Both the position numbers and the translations under genes were made by a program. DNA of 64,000 nucleotides from Anisakis pegreffii. Lineage: Eukaryota > Nematoda > Chromadorea > Rhabditida > Anisakidae. Below, piece by piece: positions 52,052-63,545 of the stretch. The notes below the pieces were generated by a model, which saw only the letters and a program-made list of their open reading frames with translations, made no database searches and had not been told where the DNA came from. Positions within the stretch are counted from its first letter, which is position 1, and the number at the start of each line of letters is the position of its first letter. Location: positions 1-64,000 of the forward strand of contig JAPYMA010001541.1 in NCBI GenBank assembly GCA_035041965.1, given 5' to 3'.

Positions 52052-54002
52052 ATGACATTTCCTCATACACAAAGTGATTCAATTCAAAACCACTATGAGA
52101 TATCGTTATCCGATGATACTATTGTTATTATTGCTATCAATTTGGTATGAACATACTTGATCAAATTATATTTTATCTAGTTCTGCATTGTCTTAAGATT
52201 GAATCGTACCTTAAAATCGGCATTTGGTTTAGCCTAAAGAAAGTTCTATTGCTGGCTCATGCATTTTAATGATAATTCCAAACTTTTCCGACATTTCAAT
52301 TATTTCATAAATATCTCGTATTGTACCATATTATCGTTACCAAACACTGTTTCAAGGTTGCCACGATTGGCCTGTTGGGCAATACGTTAGCCATATACAT
52401 GGTTATTCGAGCGTACAGTCTTCAGAACGCATTCACAATTTTCTGTACAGGGATTTGTAGCACGAATATTGTTACTCTGTTCGTTTTGGCCGTGTGGATG
52501 ACTCCTGCTATCATCGGGTTAGTGGCAGATCTAATTTTTGTTCCTCTCATATCATCCAATCTTGATATCGTCTTTGCAAATGAATTAAGTTCATGTCATG
52601 GATAGCACATCTATTCCGTATGATGTCACGGATATCCTTTCATATCCCTTATCTCATATCCATTCGTCGACATAAATCTCATCTGAGTGATACTCATTCA
52701 TTGGAATGACTGGATTTTGGACTGCTAGTGAGTTAGTGCCGATTTTCGCACTGATTCCATTGTGCCTAAAATCAACATTTTGGACTCTAAACTGTTTTGA
52801 TTGTTGACAGATTTCAGTGGTGAATCTTGGAAAGGATCATTTTTGAATCAAATCAGTGGTCACTTATCGAATGCAATGACGTATTCAGCGTTGCTGATGG
52901 GATTTGCGTTAGCCGTGAATCGTTTCTGTGCAATCACAGTACCTATCTTCTATCGAAAGCTCTACACAAACTTCAACACGATTCTCGTTTTGATTTGTAT
53001 ATGGTCTTCATCACTGATCATTTGCTCATCTTATCATTTCGGTGAGTGAATCTATCGAACACCAGAGAATTTGCTTTTATATTGTTATTTTAATATTTTT
53101 GCAAAAAAAAAGATTTTTTTTGAAGTAACAATAATGGCATTCATATGGAATTGTGAAAATTTTTCAGTTGGCTGTAAGTATTATTTCGATCCAGCCAGAT
53201 ATTTGTGGCTTTTTGAATCGTCGAAATGTGGTGCATTTGAAGCAGAATACGTTGAGTTCTATTGTTGTTTAACGTTCATAATCGGTGCTTTATTAGTGGA
53301 TATGTTAACGATACTGAAAATCAACATGCTCAAACGGGTCAGTTCGGCGATCGTTTCCACAAAACTCTTTTTTTTCTATTTCCAAATCACTCAACTCGAG
53401 TTTCCGTTAAAAAACAAACGTTTTCCAACTTCAACTCAATAAATCCCTACGAATCGTTCACTATTTCGATAATTTTTCTAAATTTCATCAAACATTCAGA
53501 CCAGAATTGTGGCCTCAAACCAAGCCAGTTCAAATATACAACAACAAAAACGACAGAGATATCATGAAGTCATGCTTTTTCTTCAGGTTAACTGACAGTT
53601 TTCAATCACTTTCTTCACTTATTCTTTTCGTTTTAATCCCTCGTGAGCAATTCGACTTTATTCCGTGCTAGTGATTCTCATAGGAGGGTAAACACATCAC
53701 AAATGGCATTGTTTATACAAAGTATTCATTTCATTCCAAGAATGTTTCCGAATATCCTTTCGAGATCATTTAAATGAGAGTACTCTTCTCGTTCTCACGA
53801 ATTTGAAACTTGGAATTCTTTTCAGTCGTTTCTTTGCACGTTGGTTCACGTCACAGGTTTAGTGTCGTTCCATGTGATCACCAAATCTCTGCATACGAAA
53901 ATGTCTTTATTCGCCAGTAACACATTGGTGTGGATGTCAGCACATGCAGTTATCGGGTCACTCACTCATTCAATTCTTTTTATCTCGTCGCATTTGTTTT
54001 AA
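52052..54002 (+). CDS. Srx-like serpentine chemoreceptor A
   Basis: Exons 52052-52144, 52357-52517, 52818-53041, 53168-53337, 53500-53586 and 53826-54002 join to 303 residues with seven hydrophobic segments. Exons 2-4 have exactly the lengths (161, 224 and 170) and phases of the two minus-strand paralogues. Helix 1 carries the conserved GN (LLGNTL). The helix 3 end reads AVNRFCAI in place of DRY. The second outer loop has the Srx pattern GCKYYFDP, then W, then a distal Cys. The last exon encodes helix 7 with WMSAH. A sensory G-protein-coupled receptor for an unknown cue is expected, usually expressed in chemosensory neurons. The start is supported by the acceptor just upstream. It lies tail to tail with gene B. 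Assignment to Srx rather than a related class rests on these motifs. Confidence 0.88.
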
Positions 54003-56548
54003 TTTTATATTGCTTATATTAATTTGCATTTTCTATCATTCTTACATACTGGGTATGGCAGAAAGTTCGTGGGCATTTGGAGCCAAAATTGAGTATATTC
54101 AAAATTGGTACACCAAATGTGGATATATTCAGATAGGGTGGAGAATGAGCTACAGCAAGACAAGTATAACACCAGATATAAGAACTTTACAATGAAATGC
54201 AATGTCGCATCAGTTTCCAAGCGGTTTTTCACCAAATTGAATAGGTTTCCCTCAATAATCTGTCAGAAAATTGTAGTTTTTGGAATTGTAGTTTGAAAAT
54301 TATAGTTTGAATATTGCAGCTGCATCTTTCTGATTAGTTTTTCTCAACAAAAAAATCATTTTCTTTTTTCTTTCAGGTATATTTTTTGCGTTTTTAATTG
54401 GCGACTAATGAGAGAACGTCTCGCGAGAATGTCACAAACAAGTATGATCGGTGCAAAAACCTTGAATGAATTGCACCTTAAGCGAAACAAAATTCTGGAT
54501 GGATCAGCGTGGCATGCTTAATTAACTAAGAGTTAGCGATGAGAATGTTAATCAAGTGTGCTAATTAATGTTAATTAAGTGTGTTAATTAATGTTAATTA
54601 ATTCAGCTTTGCCTGTATCAGGCTGCTGAATTCGAAGTTTTCATTCGGTTTTGTTATTGATTACTGAATGATCCCATTGGGTTTTCGTCGAACTCTGTCA
54701 CGATTTCAATACGTTTCTTCATTTTCTCATCTCATTTCTGTTGCATTCTTGCATGCTCTCTGGCGATATCACCGCATCACCGATGGAGATGCGTTTTCTT
54801 GTTGAGGTTAATTTATTGACATTTAACAAGTAAATTGCTTATTATTCCATTAATTATTCAGTACTGTATGGAATGAATGTGCATGTATGGAAATATATGT
54901 AAATGATATTGCGTGCACTCTGCGACGAATGAATTTCTTTGATCAACTGGTAATATTGCCTTAAGGAAGCAGTGCAAAAGAACGGATAATGAATCTTGCT
55001 GATATGATAACAAATTGATAACGAAATGGGAAACGATAAGAAAACTGATTCAGAATCGATAGAAAATTCAGCTAATTCGGAGATTTGTAAGACTTATTAC
55101 TTGTAATGCCATTCAGTTTGAGTCATTATCAAACCGTGAATAATTTATTGATAGATCCCTCGCATATCACTTCGCAAATCTGAACGTCGATTGAAAAGTA
55201 TTAATTACAGTTTCGATAATGAGCTTTAACGTGCAAAACAGAATAATTGAGCACGTATATGAATTCACGACTACTTGCGATCGAGAATAATGAATTGTCA
55301 CACTCAATCATTAATCATAATTGCCATGGTTGTTAAATCATAATCTCAACTAGTACAAGCAAGTTACATGCAATATATTTGAGAGAACTTCAGCAGCAAC
55401 AATAATTCAATAGTTTCGCAACAAAATGTGCTTACGAAACACCTCGAAACACATCGCAATTATAAAATATTGCACAGAGCTTCGGAATGCAAAATCGCAA
55501 TAATTTTTATGACTTATTCGACAATACTCGAACACTCAATCACTCGCTGATAAAGTGTTAAATATATACATGTGACCATCAGAATTACGGCGAAAGTTAA
55601 AGGAAAGAGAAATTACTTTTATAAAAAGCGAATGGAACCGCTTTCATCGTTACTACTATTACTGCTACCACGGAATCGTTGACGTGGCTTCAGTAATATC
55701 TGAAAATCTGTCAAAATATAGTATGCTGGCCATCAGTTAGCACAGAAACATGCATGATCCGTGGTCATTCATAAGTGTGGTCATAAAGACCAAATCTAAC
55801 TTACGACAAACCTTTCGATCTTCAGTTGTTGTCGCAACGTGGCGAATGATATTAAAAATAAAGTAACAAAATATTATGTGTATAACAAAAACTTAATTTA
55901 ATAATGCGTGGATATTTTCGTGCTTTCGAAATTCCACTGGAACATCACTTATCAAAACGATAAATACAGCAAACAAAAATCGATGTCAAATCACTCAAAC
56001 CTTAATAGTTATGGAATCGATGAATGACAGAAGAGCAATCAAAGGTATAGTTAATCAGTTAGAAGTACAACAAGTAATTTGTGAATAAGTAAAGTAAGAA
56101 TCCAAACCAAATAAGTATAATCCGTTTGTTCAAAATGTTCCATACAAACCCCGTGTATTTTATATCGTTAGTTTCTAATCTTCATACAAATCATTTGTCG
56201 TGACAGATATCATTCGGTATGCCACAGACAGAAGTAATTGCCAGTGGATCATGTCAATGATGAACACAGAAGGCAGTTGATAAACGATGATCGCAATCAA
56301 TGTTCCAGTTGGATGGTTCACGCTCAATCGTCACATTTGCATTCAAAGTATGACAGTTTGAGATCTGCATTTAAGAGGTGAAACTTTCAAGCTTTGTGAT
56401 TTTAATGGTTTCAGAGTTTGCACAGTTTGTATTCGTGGTTGAGTCTTTCGGATGTTTCGAAACACCGTCCAGTTCATAATTATGAATATGAAACTAAAAT
56501 AAATTATTTATGCAATCATCGCACTTCAACAGAAATAAATGAATTGAG
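54003..56548. other. Spacer between convergent Srx genes A and B
   Basis: No gene seen. It contains TTAATTAA-rich short repeats at 54540-54605. From about 54480 on, it holds the downstream part of the duplicated unit that reappears after 59530, for example the shared block at 55050-55120 against 59990-60060. About 280 bp near 55125-55370 is missing in the second unit. Confidence 0.5.
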
Positions 56549-58508
56549 TCAGAAAAAGTACTGAAGGTTACTAGTGTTATTTCGAATATTCGAAACAATG
56601 CTTTGAATATAAATGACGAAAAAATGTACGAACCCATAAAGAGACTGGCTTAGAATCCACATAAACGTCGTCAAAAAGAACCCACTCCATTTCGTAGTAC
56701 ATCGCTTTGCGACAATATGGAATAACGTTGAGGCAACTGCATCGATCAGTGTGCACATTAGAGACTGAAATAAGAAACAGTTCCATATTTTGGCTGTTCA
56801 TAATGAAATCGATATTCAACAACTGATCACAGTCCGATCGGTGCTGACCAAAACTATCTCAGAAGATTCCATCAACATGAATGAAAATCACATGTAACGG
56901 CAAACAGTAAAGGACCAGTACATAGAAATTCCGCAATCATATATTCAAGAAATTCACCTGACAGAAGAATCGGCCTTCACGACACAGTTTCTTAATCAAA
57001 GCCCGAGGTGTTTTAAACACAACAGCTGATGCCATCTGAACGCCTTCCATTTCCTATAGTTGATGAAGATTGGCAAAGGAAATTTTTTCGTAGAATATGA
57101 TAAGATATTCTGGAAACGCGAGTTTTGGAAGTCGAAGGAGCATCACACAACCAAAACTCCAGTCTCAAACTCAAAGCTTCAATAAAATAGAAGTAAGCCT
57201 AATAAGATAACAAAAAATTGAAGATTACTTGGACAACCTTTCTAAAAACGAAAACTTTCAGCAGAGTGGCAAAATCGATCGAAAGTGTAACTGCGACAGC
57301 AAACAAAGTGAAGTAAAAATCCACATATGTACCAAGAATGTAACCACAATGATCTGCTTCGAATTCCCATAAGTAAGTGTAAGGATCGAAATAATATCGA
57401 CACCCCTCTGAAACCCACAGAATTTCAGACTCCCCACAGCGATATCTATTCGTCATGAACTTTTTGCTCCATGAGATAGAGCAAATTCAATGCCGCAACA
57501 AAACGCTATATGTCAGAATCTCTGTTATTCGAGATACATAATCATTTGCAGAGGTATCGTTCAATGAATAACTCAAAATTCACTCACCGTGATAATATAC
57601 AGACGTTCCTAACATGGAGATGCAAAGAACGAAGATAATCTGTTTGATCGTGCTTTTATAACTGAACAGCCGATCATATCCGACCGGATAAGCAATCGCA
57701 CAAAAGCGATTTACGGCCATCAATAGTAATAATAATACGCTCACATAATACATACCATTTGCTAATTGACCGAAGAACGCGTCCCAAGGAGATAGCATTG
57801 AATTGCGTCGACTGCAAAATCGCTCGTCAAGTCAGTGATCGAATAACAAATCTCTTCATAATATCACTGCTTAATGAATGCTCCAGGATATCAATAAACG
57901 TTTCATGAATATCCTTTATTCTTCTCAAAATATCAAATATCCGTATGCATTCATACCTTATGCATATCAGACTTCAGAAGATGAAATCGAGTTCTATTTC
58001 AATTGTCGTATGCAGAGTTATCGTAAAAATGGCGTTATTATGATGTATATCATCAAGAAAGAATATGAATGCGACGTTCGCGATTCATATCGAAGACTTA
58101 CATCATCAGAACGTAGAACATCCAAACGATGATTGTCAATAGAACCGAACAATTTGAAAAACAAAACGTCGAACACAATAAACCGAAAGGACTGCGAAAT
58201 ATTTCCGCTCGTCGAGTGAGTAAAATCGCCAGGGAATTTGCAATGATCCCGAATGAAGCTATCTGAAAAGACGAACAAGGTTAAGCTCAGAAGATCAAAC
58301 AACATATTTGTTCACTTGGCCTCAGCATATCATATGAAAAGGTATTCACTGTATGCTTAATCCATATCAAACAAAGCAAATTTCTCGGAGAAACCTAAGA
58401 ATAACTCACAATCGTTGCGATAGCTTGCGCGAGTATATCGTCTCCAAATGAGCTGTTTCGTGCTTCTAGAATCGGGAAGATCGTCGACAGTGCCATAGCC
58501 CTTCCCAT
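56549..58508 (-). CDS. Srx-like serpentine chemoreceptor B
   Basis: Exons 58508-58410, 58262-58102, 57811-57588, 57407-57238, 57053-56958 and 56764-56549 join in phase to 321 residues. The short outer N-terminus has a sequon (NSS). Helix 1 has GIIANS, the helix 3 end reads AVNRFCAI (residues 119-126), the second outer loop GCRYYFDP with a Cys at 182, and helix 7 begins TTFMWILSQ. These are hallmarks of the nematode Srx class of seven-helix receptors. A 7-base leader separates the ATG from a clean acceptor (58517-58516), so spliced-leader addition is likely. A second in-frame ATG lies at codon 5. The middle exons are almost identical to gene C. The outer exons are clearly diverged. Confidence 0.92.
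57878..58132 (+). other. 84-codon antisense open frame over Srx gene B, probably a shadow
   Basis: This plus-strand open frame covers intron 2 and the end of exon 2 of gene B and is translated identically at 62484-62738. It starts with ATG, is basic and tyrosine-rich, and resembles nothing known. The identity is explained by the near-identical DNA tract, so it is not evidence of selection. I list it only because it is intact in both copies. Confidence 0.15.
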
Positions 58509-58515
58509 TTAAAAC

Positions 58516-58523
58516 CTGAAGAG
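58516..58523 (-). promoter_or_regulatory. Probable trans-splice acceptor, Srx-like gene B
   Basis: The minus-strand sequence ACTCTTCAG ends 7 bases before the ATG of gene B, so the untranslated leader would be almost entirely the spliced leader. Confidence 0.55.
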
Positions 58524-58548
58524 TTCATATTTGAAATTAATGGTATGA

Positions 58549-58761
58549 AAGATAGATCGCATTGTAGATCACATAAGGGAAATTGCCGCTTCTCTAATAG
58601 AAGAGGGCTTTGACAAGGCCGAGATCCCTCAGAACATCACGCAGATGTTTCAAGTCTACCGGACAACAACCACGGTCGTTCAGAACCTGAAGGCTCACAT
58701 CAGTCACGTTCGATGCGTTGAATACTTTGAACGATGTTCTAAATTCAACCTATTAGTTTGA
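58549..58761 (+). mobile_element. Decayed transposase-like helix-turn-helix fragment, copy 1
   Basis: A 70-codon plus-strand frame, just upstream of Srx gene B, resembles the DNA-binding N-terminus of Tc1/mariner-type transposases. It has an acidic helix with LIEEGFDKAEI, then a second helix ending in a YRTTTTVV stretch where these families usually have an SRxTVxRV recognition helix. There is no catalytic domain. It is probably a relic of an old DNA transposon that was duplicated with the receptor gene. Confidence 0.4.
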
Positions 58762-61029
58762 GTCGATTAATTTGTTCTCGCTTTTTCGCCCACCCAACTG
58801 CTTCTACAGACACGGCTAACTACGGTAACTCGCTCCACCCATTTAGACCACGCCCAGTCATTCAGACTCCGCCTACTGCTGCTTGCGCCTTTTCAGCTAG
58901 TAAAACCACGAGTGTAGCCATGTGTATATGATTCAAGTTGTTTTACTTGAGTCAAATAGGAATCACATTCTTACTGCATAGAATGTTCGATGTTTTCAAA
59001 ATATTCTGTTTTTCTGCGAAATCTCTCGGTTTGCAATCACCTTAAAGCAACCAACAGTCCAATTAGGGTTCGTATCATCCCGACGAATTCTCTGACTCCT
59101 GGATGGGGATTAACCCTCAGGACCACTTAGTAGCGCTCAGATAATCCAGGGACCCAGCAACTTTTGAAATGCGCAAGTATTACGTGATCTGTACATTCTT
59201 TTCGAACCAATTTGCTCGTAATTAATCAGAAAACAGTTTATTCAGCAAATCATTTGACAAAACTCAACAAATTCAATAAATTTTAGTAAAACTAAACAAT
59301 CGAAATGAATTCAATAACCATTGTGATGAAAAAATGGAGTTAAGATTGACACAGCAATAACAGAATCAAAAAAATGAAATTCAATGAGATTTGAGATTCG
59401 CTCTCACACAGTCGAGAAGCATTCGACAAATTGAAACCAATTGAAACAAAATTGTCACGCTGAATTTCTCACAATCAGCATTCATTAGTGGATCCTTTAT
59501 TCTCTTGAATAACAAAGAATTTAAATGAAATGGATAGCACTTCGAATAGATCAGCCTGGAATGCTTAACTGACCTTCATAGTTGAATTAATCAATAACTA
59601 CTTCAACTTGAGCTGCTTCAGACTGGGTTCTAAGTATCCATTCGGTTTTGTTGAATCTTGTGTGATTCATAATTGTGTCTCGATTCTAATATGTTTCTTG
59701 GTTTTTTCCCATTTTTGCGCTCGCAGAGAATGGGCGCGTGCACGCACTGTGGTGTTTCTTTCTTGTTGAGGCTCAATTCTTAGGATATAACACATGCAAT
59801 TCCTATTATCCCAATTACTGTAGTGAATATGCATGTATCAAAGTACATACAAATAGTATTGCGTGCACTCTGTGATGAATGAATTTCCTTGAATCAACCG
59901 GTAATATTGCCTTAACGAAGCATACATAAGAATGGGTAATGAATCTTGTTGATATTATAAAAACTGATCACGAATGAGAGAACGGTCAGAAAACTGATTC
60001 AGAATCAATAGAAAATTCAGCTAATTCGGAGATTTGTAAGACTTGTTACTTGTAATGCCATTTACAGGTTAGTTACATGCAATGTATTTGAGAGAACGTC
60101 AGCAGCAACAATAATTCAATAGTTTCGCAACATCATATTCTCACGAAACAGCTTGAGACACATCGCAATTTCAATATATCGCACGGAGTTTCCAAATCGC
60201 AATTATGTTTATGATTTATTCAGCAGGACTGAATACTCAATCACACGTTATTAAAGTCAAAGATACACACACACATAGTTAATAACACTCAATCGCGACA
60301 CATCCATTCAACAGAATGAAAGCCTTGGAAGGTATCGAGAAGCATGAGACGAACTCGGCAAAACAGTACTAACTGCCTGATTCTGCCGAACACTTCGGAA
60401 CATTCCCCAGTTCATAATTATGAAGATGAAACTAAAATTAATTATTTATACAATTACCGTTGTTGTTACTGATTACTGTTTTTGATATATTAATATATTC
60501 TCATCATGATTGCTATTATGCAAGTATATGACTCGACTTTATTCAGCCATCGTATTGAAAGGTGGATGGATTCAACCTATGGATCATTTTGACACGAACC
60601 TATTTTGATAATCTTCAACCTATTTTGACTGAAACACGTTCAAAATATTCGAGGTGAGGTTCGACTGATAAAGTATTATACTTGAAAAGTTTCAGAAACA
60701 ATAAAACTGCACTGAAGTGAATGGTAATGATCGTGATGACAACAACCAGATCATTAATGATATTACTACTGAGAGAGAACAGATTAACGCAACCAAATTC
60801 ACACTTCATTAAATAATTCTGTCAAGTGCAAATGAATGAACAAACTCCAAGTTCTTAGATCAATAGTGAGGTGATATTTTGGTTTCAATTTGTTTGATCA
60901 GTGAAATAATAGGTGTTGATAAGTGACTTTAATGGAAGTAAGCATTCAAGCTAGTGAAGGAGCAAAAACAAAAGCAAATTATTCGAAAACATCCAAAAAA
61001 ATAAGTTTAGCAGGAACGAATGAACTGAA
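58762..61029. other. Spacer between Srx genes B and C
   Basis: No gene. 58780-59180 is promoter-side sequence that recurs at about 63590-63960, including a CT- and CCACCC-rich block (58831-58900). From about 59530 the downstream flank of the second duplicated unit begins. The frame at 60615-60809 (-) has no support. Confidence 0.5.
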
Positions 61030-63279
61030 TCAGAGAAAGTATTGGGAATAAGTGATGATTCGAATGCTTCGAACGATCTTTCGAACAGAAACGATGAAAA
61101 AATGAACGAACCCATCACATGAATGGCTTAGAATCCACACAACCGTCGTCATCAAGAACCAACTCCATTTCGAACTTGAATGCTTAGCGGCAACATGGAA
61201 TAACGTCAAACCAGCTGCATGAACCAGTGTGCACATTAGAGACTGAAATGACAAACTTTTTTAGTTTAATTAAACCCAATGGAATCAGTATTCAATAACT
61301 GATCAAAATAATGACTGATTTGATTGACACTGACCAAAATTATCGCAGAACATTCGATCTGAATTCAATCAACATCAAAATCACATTTCTACGGCACACA
61401 ATACAAGACAAGTCCTTAAAAATCCGGCCATCATGAATTGAAGGAATTCACCTGAACGAAAAATCGAGCTTCCCGACTCAGTTTTGGAGTGGAAGTCGAA
61501 GGCGATACAAACATAACAGATCGTGCCTTCTGAAATCCCTTCATTTCTAATAGGCACAAAAGATTAGCAATGAAAATTTCTTCGAAAAAATAAGATAACG
61601 TATTCTAGTAACGCAACTTTCGGAAGCCGCTTAAGCTTCAGGCAGCCAAAACTCTAGTTTTCATGCTCAAAGCTTGAACAAAGTAGAAGTGAATCTAATA
61701 CGACAACAAAACATTGAATATTATATGGACAACCTTTCTAAAATGGAAAACTTTCAGCAGAGTGGCAAAATCGATCGAAAGTGTAACTGAGACAACAACC
61801 AAACTGAAGTAATAATCCACATATGTACCCAGAATGTGACCACAGTAAGTTTCTTCGAATCCCCATAAGTAAGTGTAAGGATCGAAATAATATCGACACC
61901 CCTCTGAAAGCCACAGAATTTCAAACTCTCCACAGCGATATCTTGCTGACTATCGTATGAATTTTGAAAGCATCACATTTGAATAGCCGTTACATTCTGA
62001 TTCACGTTTTATCGGACTTTTCCTCAACTCATCTTTCAATATGTATTCTTTCTGTTCGTCATGAACTTTTTGCTCCATGAGATAGAGCAAATTCAATGCC
62101 GCAACAAAACGCTATATGTTAGAATCTCTCTTATTTGAGATACATAATCATTTGCAGAGGTATCGTTCAATGACTAACTCGAAATTCACTCACCGAAATA
62201 ATAGATAGAAGTTGTTGACATGATGAAGAAATGAACGAATATAATCTGTTTGATCATGCTTTTATAACTGAACAGCCGATTATATCCGACCGGATAAGCA
62301 ATCGCATAAAAGCGATTTACGGCCATCAATAGTAGTAATAATACGCTCACATAATACATACCATTTGCTAATTGACCGAAGAACGCGTCCCAAGGAGATA
62401 GCATTGAATTGCGTCGACTGCAAAATCGCTCGTCAAGTCAATGATCGAATAACAAATCTCTTCATAATATCACTGCTTAATGAATGCTCCAGGATATCAA
62501 TAAACGTTTCATGAATATCCTTTATTCTTCTCAAAATATCAAATATCCGTATGCATTCATACCTTATGCATATCAGACTTCAGAAGATGAAATCGAGTTC
62601 TATTTCAATTGTCGTATGCAGAGTTATCGTAAAAATGGCGTTATTATGATGTATATCATCAAGAAAGAATATGAATGCGACGTTCGCGATTCATATCGAA
62701 GACTTACATCATCAGAACGTAGAACATCCAAACGATGATTGCCAATAGAACCGAACAATTTGAAAAACAAAACGTCGAACACAATAAACCGAAAGGACTG
62801 CGAAATATTTCCGCTCGTCGAGTGAGTAAAATCGCCAAGAAATTTGCAGTAAACCCGACTGAAGCTATCTGAAAAGGCGAAGAAAGTTATGCTCATTTGA
62901 TGATCAGAAGATGAAATTAAGATGGATCAACGTGAACAATTCTTGAAAATTAAAATCTGAATGTTGGCAACGAAGGAGTTCACATCTTCAGCAGTTTGAG
63001 CTTAAAAGTTGAGTTGTCATTGAGATTAGTTACTCAGAAAAAATGACACTGTGGCTAGATTGCAAGGTTTAAGTTCAAGATCAAAAACAGATAAAACAGT
63101 CGAATAAAAGCCCAATCACTATTCACAATGTACGCTCGACGAGACGTTCAGTGAATCAGGATATTCCTCTGAGAAATCGAAAAATAACTCACAATCGTTG
63201 CGATGACTTGTACGATTATATCGTCCCTAAGTGAACTGCTTCCGTCTTCCAGAATCGGGACAATCGTCGACAGTGCCAT
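61030..63279 (-). CDS. Srx-like serpentine chemoreceptor C
   Basis: Exons 63279-63193, 62868-62708, 62417-62194, 61903-61734, 61529-61452 and 61242-61030 give 310 residues, paralogous to gene B. The receptor marks are kept: AVNRFYAI after helix 3, GCRYYFDP in the outer loop and HSCDGF in helix 7. The first ATG used by gene B is lost (ATG changed to CTG), so translation should start at the second, four codons later. At exon 5 the acceptor used by gene B is one base out of phase here. A better acceptor (ATTTCAG) six codons downstream restores phase and gives a shorter third inner loop. Intron 3 carries an extra 115 bp or so (about 61943-62058). The gene looks intact if these adjustments are real. 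Confidence 0.88.
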
Positions 63280-63298
63280 AGCCCTTCACAGTTCAAAC

Positions 63299-63306
63299 CT
63301 GAACAA
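63299..63306 (-). promoter_or_regulatory. Probable trans-splice acceptor, Srx-like gene C
   Basis: The minus-strand sequence ATTGTTCAG ends 19 bases before the usable ATG of gene C. It corresponds to the gene B site. Confidence 0.5.
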
Positions 63307-63331
63307 TTCATATTTGAAATCAATGCTATGA

Positions 63332-63545
63332 AAGATAGATCGCATTGTAGATCACATAAAGGAAAATTGCGGCTTCCCTGATAGAAGAGGGCTTTGACAA
63401 TGCCGAAGTCACTCAGAATATCAGGCAGATGATTCAAGCCTAACGCAGAACAATCAGCGGCATTCAGAACCTAAAGGTTCCCATCAATTACGTTCGATGC
63501 GTTAGATACTTCGAATATTTCAATCGGTTTGTTTTGATTACTTTG
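63332..63545 (+). pseudogene. Decayed transposase-like fragment, copy 2
   Basis: Homologous to 58549-58761, but with an extra base near 63361 and an in-frame stop near 63441, so it is dead. It confirms that the relic was present before the receptor duplication. Confidence 0.45.

Larger units (their letters stand above)
54480..59500. repeat. Tandem duplication, unit 1 (contains Srx gene B)
   Basis: About 5 kb whose content recurs in order in the next unit: downstream flank, Srx-like gene, transposase-like remnant and promoter-side sequence. Over the genes the offset is exactly 4606 bp (57878 to 62484). It differs in the flanks because of indels. Boundaries are approximate. Confidence 0.85.
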
